Assembly: GCF_019279795.1 (NCBI RefSeq)
Contig: NC_056743.1
Span: 930,312,516-930,376,515, forward strand
Origin: Protopterus annectens
Taxonomy: Eukaryota; Chordata; Ceratodontiformes; Protopteridae
Reading direction: 5' to 3'
Length of the DNA: 64,000 bases
How positions within the stretch are numbered: position 1 is the first letter of the stretch; each line of letters opens with the position of its first letter. Under the pieces are notes generated by a model. It searched no databases. It was not told the DNA's origin and was given only the letters and a program-made list of their open reading frames with translations. Of this stretch, positions 51,830-63,080 are shown one piece after another. A program made the translations under genes and the position numbers.

Positions 51830-52968
51830 CTCACGGGAGTATATTTTTCAGGACAGTAGAACCAAAGGAGGCCCTGTCCCTGGAGGCGCTATTAACTTTG
51901 TAATGAGTGATAAAAGTATGAGGTTTTGACCAAGTGGCTGCTGCACAAATATTGTCTATAGAAAGCCTAGCAGAAAAAGCAGAGGATGTGGACACTGCTT
52001 AGGTAAAATGAGCCTTAATTTTGTGTTGTAAAGGTAAAGGTAAATTAGCAGCTGAATAAGTGAAAGTAATGCAATCAGATAACCATTAAGATAGAGTTGT
52101 TTTTGCCACTGACATACTTTTCCTAGAATATGAAAAGGTAACAAAAAGTTGTTCTGATCTTCTGAACACTCTGGTTTATTCCAGGTAAAATCTGAGCTGT
52201 CTATGAACATCAAGCTTGTGTAGCATATACTCTAAGTTGTTGGTGTGTTTGGGGAAAAATACTGGTAAATCAGTGATCTGGTTAAGGTTAGCTTCAATAC
52301 AAACTTTAGGTAAGAATGAAGGATTTGGTCGAAGTGACACTCTGTCAGCATGGAAAACCAAATAAGGAGCTTTTATTGACAAGGCCTGCAGTTCTGATAC
52401 TCTTTGAGCAGATGTGCTGGCTACTAAAAAGATAGTCTTCCAAGACAAAGATTTCAAATCACATGAGGAAAGCTGGCTCGAAAGGTGGGAGAATAATGTG
52501 TGAAAGCATAAAATTTAAGTTCCATGGGGTATAAGGGGATTTCACTGGTGGTCTGAGATGGAAGGTCCCTTTGAAGAAGGCTTTGGGTGGCTTGTATGAC
52601 ATGTTCAATCCTTCAATACCAAGATGAAAATTAGAGATGGCGGCAAGCTGTACCCAAATTGTAGCTGCCGCCGTTCCTTTGTTGAAGAGCATCATCAAAA
52701 ATTCTAATAGAGAGGAAATGGAGGCTTGGTAGGGATCAATGTTATTCTGAGAAGCCTATATAGAAAATCTCCTCCATTTGCTAAGGTACAACTTCTTAGT
52801 GGAGGATTTATGGGAAGATATTAAAATATGCTGCGTTTCATTTGAGAGGTTATGGAACCTGGCTATGTTGGGAATTGGAGCAGCAAAGCTGTCAGTTTTA
52901 GGGACTGAAGGGAGGGATGAAGAGCCCTCGAATGCGTCAGAAGGTCCGGAACTGGGTCCAGAATCCAA
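51830..52968 (-). pseudogene. DIRS G tyrosine recombinase (decayed)
   Basis: 52176-52457 has SLSWKTIFLVASTSAQRVSE, where the first catalytic Arg box is AQRVSEL instead of ARRVSEL (the second Arg remains). It also has LHKLDVHRQLRFYLE. 52459-52698 has TIWVQLAAISNFHLGI and LPPFEPAFL. 52756-52968 has STKKLYLSKWRRFSI. The HxxR and Tyr parts (51830-52150) are mostly unreadable. Inactive. Confidence 0.75.
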
Positions 52969-53570
52969 AACTTTTCCAACAGATTAAGTCGAAGGAAGGG
53001 GAACCAAATCTGACGAGGCCAATGAGGGCTATTAGAATGATGGTCCTTCCCAGGGCTTTTGCTTTCTGTAGTACTTTGGGTATCAGGGGAATTGGTGGTA
53101 ATGCATTGAGGAGACCCGGAGGTCAATCATGAACGAGTGCGTCCCTTGGGGAATCTCCCAGAGGGGGAATCAGGGCAAAGTAGCTTCGGCATTTTGTGCT
53201 CATGTGGGAAGCAAAAAGATCACAGCAAGGCTGGCCCCATCTGTGGAATATTCTCTCTGCTATCTCTTTTTTGAGGGACCACTCATGAGGCAACAAAGTT
53301 GCCCTGCTCAGTTTGTCTGCAATCACGTTGTATTTCCCTGGGATGTGCGTTGCTATCAGAAAGCGCTGGATGGATGTAGCCCACTGCCATACACTTAGGG
53401 TCTCTCGACATAGGGGATAGGACATGGTTCCTCCTTGTTTGTTCATGTACCAGACCACTGACATGTTGTCCGTCTGAATCGCAATTGTCCCTAGAGGGAG
53501 AGAGTCCTAAAAGTACTGCAACACCAAGAGTACCATTCATCTCCACAGATGTGTCTCTTGTTCGGTCCAT
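52969..53570 (-). pseudogene. DIRS G RNase H and linker
   Basis: 53123-53464 reads MSVVWYMNKQGGTMSYPLCR, NVIADKLSRATLLPHEWSLK, CDLFASHMSTKCRSYF and DSPRDALVHD. The Glu-containing part is at 53283-53570 in another frame, with a stop before it. The linker WPRQIWFPFLRLN runs at 52990-53126. Confidence 0.78.
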
Positions 53571-54595
53571 GTGCCTTGGGCTGTTCTTCCCTGAAAATAC
53601 CCCCCCACCCTATCAGGAAGCGTCCGTGGTCACTGTGGCCGATAGTGAGGGTACAATAAAAGGGCAACCTATCGTTACTTGAAGAGAGGTCAACCACCAC
53701 CGAAGATCCTTTTTGCATATGTTTGTTACAATAATGAGATGAGACATTGGGAGCTTTTGTTAAGACCACTGTGTGAACAGCAGCCATTGTAGAATCCGCA
53801 TGTGCATGCGACCCAATGGAATCGCTATTACTGCAGCGGTCATCATCCCTAACAACTTTAGCACTTCTGCCTTGTTTCTGGATATGATGTTCTGGATTTG
53901 CTGATGAAGTAGTAATATCCTTTCTGATGAAAGTTTTAAAATGGTAGTGGTGGTGTCCAATTCTGCTGCAATAAAAATATGTTGCGATGGTGACAAGGCA
54001 GATTTTTCTGAATTTATGGTAATGTGCAGATGATTGCAAAGAGTAAGAGTGGTGTCTCTGGCTTGTATTAGCTGATGCCTGGTGGTAGCAGTGAGGAGTC
54101 AATCGTCTAAGTACGGAAACACCTGGAATCCCAAACACCTCAGGTGGGCCGTGCCCACTGCCATACATTTGGTGAACACTCTGGGGGCTGTAGTGAGACC
54201 AAAGGGCAGCGCTTGAAACGGGTAATGACTGGCTCCCAGCCGGAAGTGCAGATGATCCCTGGATGGTCTGGCAATTTATATATGGTAGTACGCATCCTGG
54301 AGATCTATCGAGCACATCCAATTGTCTTTCCCTAAGAAGGGAAGTATCGACTGAAGCGTGACCATCCGGAACTTCTCTTTCTTGACAGATCTGTTCAGTC
54401 TGCTGAGGTCCAAAATAGGTCTCCAGTCCCCTGTCTTTTTTGGAACTAAAATGAATCTTGAGTAAGTTCCGGATCCTGTCTGGTCCACTGGGACTGGTTG
54501 GATGGCTCTTTCTTAGCAACGTTTGGACCTCTACTGCTGCTTGCTCCCTGTAACTGGGTGGAACATCTAGGAGTTTTGTTGTCAATGGAGGGGGA
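53571..54595 (-). pseudogene. DIRS G reverse transcriptase
   Basis: 54276-54488 has SGTYSRFILVPKKTGDWRPI, RLNRSVKKEKFRMVTLQSIL and DNWMCSIDLQDAYYHI. Motif B and the YLDD region fall in the 53491-54585 frame only as shifted text (ALWSHYSPQSVHQMYGSG is the shifted reading of PFGLTTAPRVFTKCM). 53760-53996 has SPSQHIFIAAELDTTTT and VLKLLGMMTAAVIAIPLGRM. Several indels. Confidence 0.78.
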
Positions 54596-54726
54596 TGGCG
54601 ATGGGAATGAAATATCCTCTGGAAAATATACTATATACTCAGTTGTTGTTTATTTTGAGCCAGGCATCTGGATACAAAGATAAGCAACCCCCGACTGCCT
54701 CCAGAGTAGGACAGTCGGGCCTCCTT

Positions 54727-56880
54727 TCAGGATCGCTGGTAGGGCTTCCCAAAGAAATGGTCTCCGTCACCCTGGTTTTGTGGACCCCCTCTGCCGCAAG
54801 GGAGGTGTCTTCCATTATTGCCCCCTCCTCTACCCTGGACAGGGTTCACCACGTGTGTCCAGAAAGGCTCCTTGGACTTTTCGGAACCACATCTTTCCTC
54901 CCTTTTGACCATTGGGGTAGGGTCTTGTAGGGGTGGAAAAATGGACTCCGACGGCAGAGTCTTTCCTCCCTGCTCACACCTGGTCAAAGTTTCCTTAACT
55001 TTGGGCCTGAAAAGGGATGAGCCATCAAAAGGGATGTTGACAAAGGATGACTTAAAGGGCTCTGCAAAGGAATATAAGCGCATCCAGGACTGTCTCCAGA
55101 GAGCAGTTCCTGTACCCGCTGCCCTACTTGTTCCATCAGCTGCATATGAGAGGAGATACATGGACGAGTTCACTATGGAATTAAGGGTAGCAAGCTGGGA
55201 GGCAACTTTGTCTGAAGCTCCTGCAGCTACCGCACCCTGAAAAGTATCTCCAAGTTCTTTTAGGAGGTCTCTTTTTGTGAAATGTGTAAGACAGTTCAGT
55301 GAATGCATGGCAAAAGTCGCTGAACTGTACATGCCCCTCCCGTATCTATCCATGATCCTAGAGTCTCTATTAGGAGGATGGATAGAGGAAAAAGTTTCTG
55401 ACATCTCCTTTTTGGTGGCTGCTGCCACCACCATGGCATCAACCGGCACTCCCTTAGTGAGAAAAGATTTATCCTGAGGGCAGAAATAAATTTATTGGGC
55501 CTCCTAGGGACAGGCTCCATGGTGTCCGGAGACTTCCATGCCGTTCGTGAGACCAGCTCCATGAGCTCATCGAAGGGTGGACACACCCAAGAGGTGGTGG
55601 GTTGAGATCCAAAAGCCTTCAGGAGAACAGACTAATCTTCAGTAGGGTTGGTGGACTTCCAACCACCCCTCTGCTTAAGGATTTCTAATATATCTGCAAA
55701 TAAGATATCTTCAGAGTGGGACTGTGGGGACCCTTCTGATTCATCTAAGTCAGTGTCAGATGTGAGAGACTCCTGCGGGGAGTCTAGGTACTTCCTCTTG
55801 TAAATTCTCTTCCTGGGAACGTCTGGTGAGGTCTTGGAAGAGCAGGGGCCACCCAGTGGGGCTTCCTGAGGCTCAGGGTCTCTATGCTTCAAAGAGATCT
55901 GTGAGGCAGAAGTAGACACAGGCGCTTTTGGGGCGGAGGTAGTTGGTCCTGAAGTTGTGGATGTCCTGGGAGACATTACTCTCCTCATGGCTTCAAAGGC
56001 ACCTCTGCACTGATGAGAAAGAACCCCTGGATCAGAAGAAACAACCTATCCCCCTAGGCACCAGAACAGTGGGCTCCGAACCAGAGGTAAGAGCCAAACT
56101 CATCCGAGCCGATGCCCCAAGAGGCAAAGGCGGAACAGACAGGTCAGTCAGACTATCCTTCCCGGACCCGATAGGAGTGCGTCAGCTCCTAGACTCCTCG
56201 ATGGGGGCTGAGGAAGTCTGAGTAAACGGAACCGATGGCAGTGGAGCAGTCATCAGCTCCGAAGGCACCACAATCATGAGGCCCAACTCCTCTGGCTCTG
56301 AAGGACTGGTATGGCTTGAAGGAGGAAAAGAAGTCAGTGGAATAACAGTTTTTGGTTCTGAAACCACTTGGGTCAGAGCCGATAAAAATTCTGCAAACAA
56401 CGTTGCCTGTAGCAACTTCTGCACCACAAGATCCACATCCAAACCGGAAAGGCTAATCGAGGACCGAGATGAATGTATGGAGGGTGGTACCGACTGGAGG
56501 ATAGGAGATTTTAGTACTTCGGAGACCAATTCCAGGACTGGGGACTGGCTCCGAAAAGACAGGACACTATGCTCCGAAGGCTGTGGAGCCGAAGTCGATG
56601 GTTTCATGGATTTTGACAAATCAGATGAAGAAGCCTTAGAAGACTTGGAAGGCTGGCTAGATTTATCCTGGTCACTCAAAGCTTCCTGAAAATAAGATTT
56701 TAGAAGTCCTGTATCAATCAGTTTTCTTTTCCTTTCATGTAGTACTCTGCTAGAAAAGGAATGGTAAATGGAGCAACTCTCTTGCAAGTGCAAGGCTCCG
56801 AGACAAACACAATTTACATGACTATCTGTCACTGACATCTTATACCACACTTTGGACATTTTTTAAACCCAAACTTGGGA
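54727..56880 (-). pseudogene. DIRS G Gag-like protein (frameshifted)
   Basis: 54727-55449 has MPVDAMVVAAATKKEMSETF, LNSIVNSSMYLLSYAADGTS, FVNIPFDGSSLFRPKVKETL and an RG-rich tail. 55296-55586 and 55632-55988 hold DILFADILEILKQRGGWKST and the spacer. 56182-56859 has the N-terminal head VNCVCLGALHLQESCSIYHS, in which at least one zinc ligand is lost (CSIYH for CxxCH). Confidence 0.8.
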
Positions 56881-57344
56881 TGTTTGTCTTTTTTTTGGTC
56901 AGTCATGTTAAATCCTGCAGTACCAAAAATATCTAACTGTACACCAACAGACTGTAATATCAAAGAAGAAAGCAGACACACAGACAAATATTAGCAATCA
57001 AACTACAGTAATTAAGCCCTTAAAAAACAAATGGGCTGTATATAAATAAATGTAATCTAACTATATCTAAACACACTCTCACACAATGTCTGTTTATAGA
57101 AGCTTATTAAACACGACAAAGCTATATAAAATTATCCTAATATTTTTATAAAGGCACACCAAAGAAGGGAAAGGGAATACTAAAGACTTATAAAAAACGA
57201 AGGCCAAAGGGAGTATAAGAAAAAGTCAGAAAAGGCTAACAATCTATTAATATTTTAAAATTTAAAGTTATAACTATCAATATATAAAAGAGAAATAGTA
57301 ATTTGAGAAAATATGAAATACTGGCATGAGCTGTGCTAGGAAAC

Positions 57345-57503
57345 CTCCGATCTCTTGCAGCGGCAAACTAGACCTGAGGTAACTCAAGGTGCATCATGGA
57401 ATAGGGACTTGGCCTCGAGCTGTATGAAGACCTCGAGCTTTGTAGTAGGCCAACTCTGAGCTGAGGATTGGCTCTGGACAGCGAGATAGAACAACTTCAC
57501 ATG
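57345..57503. repeat. Right inverted terminal repeat of DIRS G
   Basis: TGCAGCGGCAAACTAGACCT, GTGCATCATGGAATAGGGAC and GATTGGCTCTGGACAGCGAG, ending GATAGAACAACTTCACATG. It has lost the CCATCCAGCAAGAAT block found in B, E and F. Confidence 0.78.
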
Positions 57504-57590
57504 AAAACTTAGTAAGGAATACTTCAGAATATTTAAATTAATCCTGAAAACAGCATTGACATCTATGAAAAAAATGTATCAGCAAACTGC
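57504..57590 (+). pseudogene. LINE RT fragment, right of DIRS G
   Basis: SKEYFRIFKLILKTALTSMK continues the LINE reading of 51267-51390 (EGAAIKREQM). It fits the (R)KEYxRRxxLxLKTELN phrase that follows KYLGI in such RTs. Confidence 0.6.
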
Positions 57591-57599
57591 AGAATGGAC

Positions 57600-58660
57600 C
57601 AGCAAACGTTTTCTTGAATTCGTGGACTAAAGTACCACAAACTGTTGAGACTTGTACCAACCAAATGGTTGTCTCTGGGACCCACTGTCAACAGGTTATT
57701 TGAATCTTGGTCAGCAATCATTTTGTATTTCGTTTCTTTAGGCAGTGAATGCCCTAAGAGAGTTCATGCAAATCTGGGCACAGAAGATGACACATATGAT
57801 TGTGAATCAGTGAAGACTAACATCAAGAAAGCTTACTTATTTTTTGTGCAAAATATATGGAGTGTTTCTGAATTATCTATTAAGAAAGTGAAGCGGAAAG
57901 ATTTTACGTCCGTTGAGCCCTTTCCAGTAATGCAGGACATGAGAACACAAACTGAGTCACACACAGCTGATAAGGTTTTTGGATCCAAATCACATGATGT
58001 TCTTGAAAATGAAGACATGCAGCCATTCCAGGCGTCGATCACAGAAAATGTTTGCACTGACCTCAAAAATGGTTTAACATACCTGAACAAGTAGTTTAAT
58101 TTCTCAGAGTCAGAAGACAGCATCGCTTTTGCACTAAGTCACTTGTCCCCTAGCAAACCATCAGAATTTAAACATGTAAAAACTGTGTTCTGCCATGGGC
58201 TTATTGCAGGAAGTTGATTTGGAAGCATTGTAGGATGAATTCTGAAAGGCTAAAGAAAGCTTGATACGCACTGTTGCTGATTCAACTCTGCCATCATATG
58301 TGACATATGGCAGAAGTTTTACAGTGCAGCCTGTACCGCTGAAGCATTTCCAGTTAACTTGTTTAATGTTGTGTCAGCTACATTGTCATTGCTTGGGAGT
58401 AATGCCTTTCCATAAAGAGTTTTGTCATTGATGAATGCCAACTGGAGCTTGGAACGAAATAGAGCCACTACTGCTTTGGTGAAATCTGAACTGCAGGTTT
58501 TCCTGAATTAGAGCACGACCTGAAGTGAGTTTTACAGATTTATTTGAATGAGGACAAGCTGCTGTTATCAGCAGGTAGCAGTGAGAAATATTATTGGAGA
58601 AAGCACCTGATGACTTTGCGTGAAACCATACCAAAGAAACAGACTAAGTTTTACCTAATA
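57600..58660 (+). pseudogene. hAT-type transposase remnant
   Basis: The open frame from about 57630 reads KYHKLLRLVPTKWLSLGPTV, NRLFESWSAIILYFVSLGSE and VKTNIKKAYLFFVQNIWSVS. The (H)KLLRLxxTRWLSLxPxVxRLxExW phrase is typical of hAT transposases of the KIAA1586/ZBED-like group in vertebrates. The frame ends at 58094; weaker matching sequence follows to about 58650. The N-terminal half with BED finger and DDE start is missing. The gene is dead. Confidence 0.65.
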
Positions 58661-59029
58661 CTGTTAGGTCTAGTATTATTATTTCACCTGTAGTTCTGTT
58701 TGTGGTTCCCTGCATGTATACTTGTTAGCTGTTTTCGTACTTACTGCCATTGCTAATTTCTCACTCTTCACTGTAGCAAACCAGTCCTGCTAGTCACTTG
58801 GTGCAATATGCGGAATTGATGTCTGCTGCTTCTACTGCTGTTTGAATTATAGATACTACTACAGTACTAGACTAGTCGAAATTAAAGTATTAAGTGGTTA
58901 ATTATCTGTCTCAAGTTGCTGTTACGTCACTCTTTCCTGGAGCCGTTCACTTACCATGGTGGATTATACTGTAGGCTTATTGTTTGCTGTTTCTAGACTA
59001 CCACATATCCAATCCAATAAGCAAAAAAG
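58661..59029. other. No gene recognised
   Basis: Noncoding sequence between the hAT transposase remnant and the LINE tail; perhaps still hAT interior. Confidence 0.4.
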
Positions 59030-60275
59030 CATTAATAATTTGATAGAAATACATATATCTTATGCCATACATGTTACAATCCCCACATCCAATCACACTC
59101 TAAATCCACCTTAAAAACCAAGCTGCTAGGTATTCTAGATAAGTTAAAATTTGACAAACATATCTCTCATGCCATCAAAAAGGCCAACATTAAATTAGGT
59201 TTCCTTTAAAGAATAAAACCTTTCTTAACTCTTTCAGACAAGCTATTGCCAAGGCCCACCTACTATCCACTTTACTCTATGCCTCAACTACATTTACTAA
59301 CCTCAAAAAAATCAGACTTAAGCAAACTTGAATCAAGCTATGTAAGATAGCCAGATTTGCTGCTAACCTGCCCCACAGAACCTATTACTGTCTTGCTATG
59401 AAACGATTCAAATGTCTAGAGCTGTCAAACCTACTAACCCTAAACCAACTTACCATAGCTCATTCTATAGGTTACCTACCAGACAAATGTCCATCTCTAT
59501 AAGACCTATTACAAACCCACCTCAATAGCAAAACTCTATGATCCTCAAAACAAATTACTACTCAAAATTAAAAAATCCAACAGCAGCTTTGGAGACTCAC
59601 TATATTCTAACTACGTAACTAAATCATGGAACTCCACCGCCACGCTACGCCACCCCACCCCCTGAGAACATACTAAACACAGCAAACCTAACACACTTCA
59701 AAAAACTGCTAAAGTCCCACCTAAATGACAACTAGTTTTGCTCCTGCTCCTCACCAGGCTGAATCCATTTCTCCCCTCCTCACCCTCTCTCTTTCTATTC
59801 TCCAATTACACTATATCTCTATGCTAACTGAATAGCTTACAACCTCATCCTCTCTCTCCCTACTCTCCACTTTCACTATATTTCTATTTGCTTTCTGCTC
59901 CCATGTGATTATAAGTGTAACAACATTTAGCATAACAGATACACCTGTTTGGTACTGTAAATTGAGACACTACTCCATTGTATATTAAGCTGTTCTATCT
60001 CTGAGACACTACTACATTGAATGATTTCTTGATACCAAGTGCAACGGTAAAATGTGTTACAAAGTGATCCTGTTAACTTCACTAACTTTAACTGTGATAA
60101 TATGTTATGTGATTTACTACCATCATTTCTCTGATTGTTTCACTACTGTTTAAAATACTGACTGTTCTCTTATTAAGTGGAGCTTTTCTCCCCGGGCCTC
60201 CGCTGAAAATGGGCACATTTGTCCAGGTGGACTTCCCTGGCAAACAAACGTTAAATAAACAAATAAATATTTTAT
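59030..60275 (+). pseudogene. L2/CR1-group LINE, 3' part (plus strand)
   Basis: KLLGILDKLKFDKHISHAIK, then KANIKLGFL and the decayed SDKLLPRPT and LYSTLYSMPQLH phrases match the RT C-terminal region of L2/CR1 LINEs. The tail GAAAATGGGCACATTTGTCC, TTCCCTGGCAAACAAACG and TTAAATAAACAAATAAATA matches the tail at 19065. It lies within the hAT remnant and is younger than it. Confidence 0.65.
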
Positions 60276-60472
60276 AGCAGTTGTGTGACAGTTTTATATG
60301 CTAGAAAACTGTCAAAACCTCTTTAAAACACACATTTTATAACACAAAATTACAATGTTTTCTTGGGGTGATATCCCTGCAGCCCCCCTCCAAAATATTT
60401 TTCCTTGCGCCTTTGATACTCGGATATCTATTGTCCTGGATTTTCTCTTTAAAGTGGTGGCAACCCTACTCT
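60276..60472 (+). mobile_element. hAT 3' end with AGGGTTGCCAC-type terminus
   Basis: TTGGGGTGATATCCCTGCAG and CCCCCCTCCAAAATATTTTT precede GTGGTGGCAACCCTAC. Its complement (GTAGGGTTGCCAC) resembles terminal inverted repeats of hAT elements. It is probably the right end of the element whose transposase lies at 57600-58660. Confidence 0.45.
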
Positions 60473-60599
60473 GTATTAATAGAAATAAATCATAAAACTA
60501 TATTTGTTGAAGTTCTCTGAGTAAAGTGGAATGAAAAAAATATTAATTGCGTGATTCCATCTTCGTGAAAACAATACAAAGATTCTACAGAAAAAGCCT

Positions 60600-62100
60600 G
60601 CAAATGAAACAATGCTGGCAGAAGTAATGAGTAAGCTGCACCAAGTCTGTGAATGTTATGGCATCACCAGAAGATGAAGTCAACTTTTCCAAATGAAAAC
60701 ACAAATCCCAAAGTGGAAATAGGTCTCTTAAGGGTGGTATTAATAAGAATTTGCCTATGATAAAGGTTTCACAAACCTTCAGGGACCAAAGGAAGAATAA
60801 CTAACGTCTTCGTGAAACTGATAGCCAATTGTACTTCCACAGAAAACAGGAGCTACCACTGAAGTGAAGAAGCTAGATAGTTAAGGGACAGAACGTTAAG
60901 TTTGGTTATGACTTGCCTGATGGGTTGGGAATGTTCTGACTAGGCACAATGGAAAAGGCTTCAACAGGAGGTATGGTGGAACAAACAGCCATACCTTCTA
61001 AGGCTAATATGGAGTTATGGGAATAACCTTGGAGTTGTCTTGTCAATGTAAATGGGGGGGTTGCAGGGGGGCCATTTCAGAGACCGTGTCTCTGAGTGGT
61101 TCCTACAGCACAGATATGAGGGTCAAGTAAGTACTGCACTTGGTGCTGGTATGAAGAGTAAACAGGTCAAAAACAGCAGTGTATTTTCCCAGCATCAAAA
61201 AAAATCATACTTATCAAGAGACAGAGGGACCATTTTTGTGGTATTAGCAAGCAATGATTAAAGCTTATCTGATGGAGAAATGGACTCTCCTGGAATTTGG
61301 TTAGCTAACTTAGCCCAGTCCCATAATTTCATGATTGCTTGGTAGAATGGGTACAAACAACCTTCCATCTCCATTTACTGATATACCAAACTACTGTCCT
61401 GTTGTCTGAGTTAACAGGAATCATTTTATGGAGGAATGCCTGGGTACAATGACGGACCTTACTGCCATTATACATGTAAATGTGATATTTACTGTGTAAA
61501 GTTGCTTTGGAAGGTATCTAGACACCTCGGACCATCTGCCTGCTGTAATACCCCCAGCTAAGGGCTAAATGCATTCATGTGGAATGGTGTCACAGATGTA
61601 GCTAACTGAAAAAAGGTGGTCAGTGAAAGGATACATTTGTCACTACAGATGCTTCCCACAAGCTTCAAAGAAGTGACCTAATCAGGGCACTGAACCTGTA
61701 GTTTGAGACCACTAGAATCTTAGCACCCCCTGAAGGATAGTGCAGTATCAGGAAAGAATGCTGCCATACGATCCAGTACCTAAAAGACAGGTAGCACTTT
61801 GGCCAAAGATACAAAGGTAGGGTATGGCATTTGTTTTACTGGCAACCTTAGTTCAGGAATCATCTCTGATAGGGTGAAAAGGGTTGGGGTAGATTGGATG
61901 AAGTGGACAATGGCTAGCTCTCCTATCTCAGGGGCAGTAAGACAAACATTGTTGCCTGTGTGTCCACTGATGGAGGCCTAGAGACTTCCAGGCCAAGAAT
62001 CAAAAAGCAGTGACATGACATCTAGTACAAGGTAGGTAGATGTGTGCACTCAGCACAATAAAGTTAGTGCACAACTCTTCTGGCCTGAATTTTCATCAGT
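60600..62100 (-). mobile_element. Fossil DIRS element H
   Basis: On the minus strand around 61400 SDNRTVVWYISK parallels SDNMSVVWYINKQ. 61240-61320 gives AIMKLWDWAKLANQIPGES and SPSDKL, paralleling ALRLWQWAI and IPGKSNxIADKLSR of the RNase H domain. 60690-60730 resembles the recombinase core (compare AACTTTTCCAAATGAAAACA with CAGTTTTTCCAGAATGAAAT at 33757). Everything is heavily mutated, with no long open frame. Confidence 0.6.
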
Positions 62101-62815
62101 TGACACAAGAATGACGGCTCCTAGTAACCTGTTTTCCACTCCCTATACCGTTCTCCATCACTGGTATTAAAACAAATTTTGCTGCAAGGCAAACTCCATA
62201 AGAAGTTATGGATGGAACCAACTCAGTCAAGGGGTAAGCCAGTGACTGTCCAGTAAGGAGCTATATGACAGCCAGGGGACACTAGATGGCAGATGCTAGA
62301 AGCAGAAGGTTAAAAGTTTTGCAAATAAGGAACAAAGTATTTAAAAGGTTACTATGAGGAGAGAAATAAGGCAAGTAATAAAGAATTGGGGAGTTTAGTC
62401 ATGAAACATCTGAAAATTATCTTTTCAAATTACTAGGGGAGGTTGGAGCCATCTGAAATCACTCAAGATAGGAAAGCCATGGTACAGTGGAGCATTACAG
62501 GACAAGTGGAGATTTTTTGGCAGCCTGGGAAAGTTTTACTTCTAAAGCAGTTGTAATACATATCAGCCTTAGTCATGCTATTACACAAAATGGACCTCCT
62601 CTCCAAATTTAGAGATATAAGCTCACAAACAGCTACACAACTAACATATACATGCAAATATGTTACTAGTGTTAGTTATTTTATTAAATTAAACATGACT
62701 ACTACTACCTGACACAGCACACAGCCATCTTTACTGAACAGCTACTACATTATGAGATATCAGTCTATTTAGTTAAGAGCAGTGTAACATAATCATATAT
62801 AGCAGTATGTTATAC
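62101..62815. other. No gene recognised
   Basis: Open frames are under 70 codons. Nothing repetitive or conserved was identified. Confidence 0.45.
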
Positions 62816-63080
62816 CAGTCAATTAACTGTTACAGAAATGGAGGCTGAATTATTAGATGTACATATGTACAGACACAAAAAGGCATGACTGTACAGATGT
62901 GTGCTTGCACATATATAAAACGTATATAGTAGGTATTCACATATGTAAATGAACATGTGTCTGCAAGAATGTATATACATATGTACACACCTATATATTT
63001 TAAGTGCATGCATACACACGCAACCACACACACACATTATATATAAATAGACACACACAAAAACAGACATGCATAGATCT
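62816..63080. repeat. Low-complexity CA/TA-rich stretch
   Basis: Repeated ATATGTACA, CACATATG and CACACACA motifs (for example 63015-63035). Open frames here (62819-63094 minus) are Cys/Tyr/Val-rich products of the low complexity and not genes. Confidence 0.7.

Larger units (their letters stand above)
51392..57503 (-). mobile_element. DIRS element G (first family, all parts present, decayed)
   Basis: Left ITR (51392-51575), ICR (51727-51815), recombinase, RNase H, RT, gag and right ITR (57345-57503). It is inserted in a LINE fragment whose protein reading resumes on the other side. No target duplication is obvious. Genes have many frameshifts and stops, so it is older than E and F. Confidence 0.87.

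Noticed and set aside
57645-58094. Domesticated hAT gene
   Set aside because: Only one fragment is open, the N-terminal and C-terminal transposase parts are missing or broken, and a LINE lies downstream in the same element.
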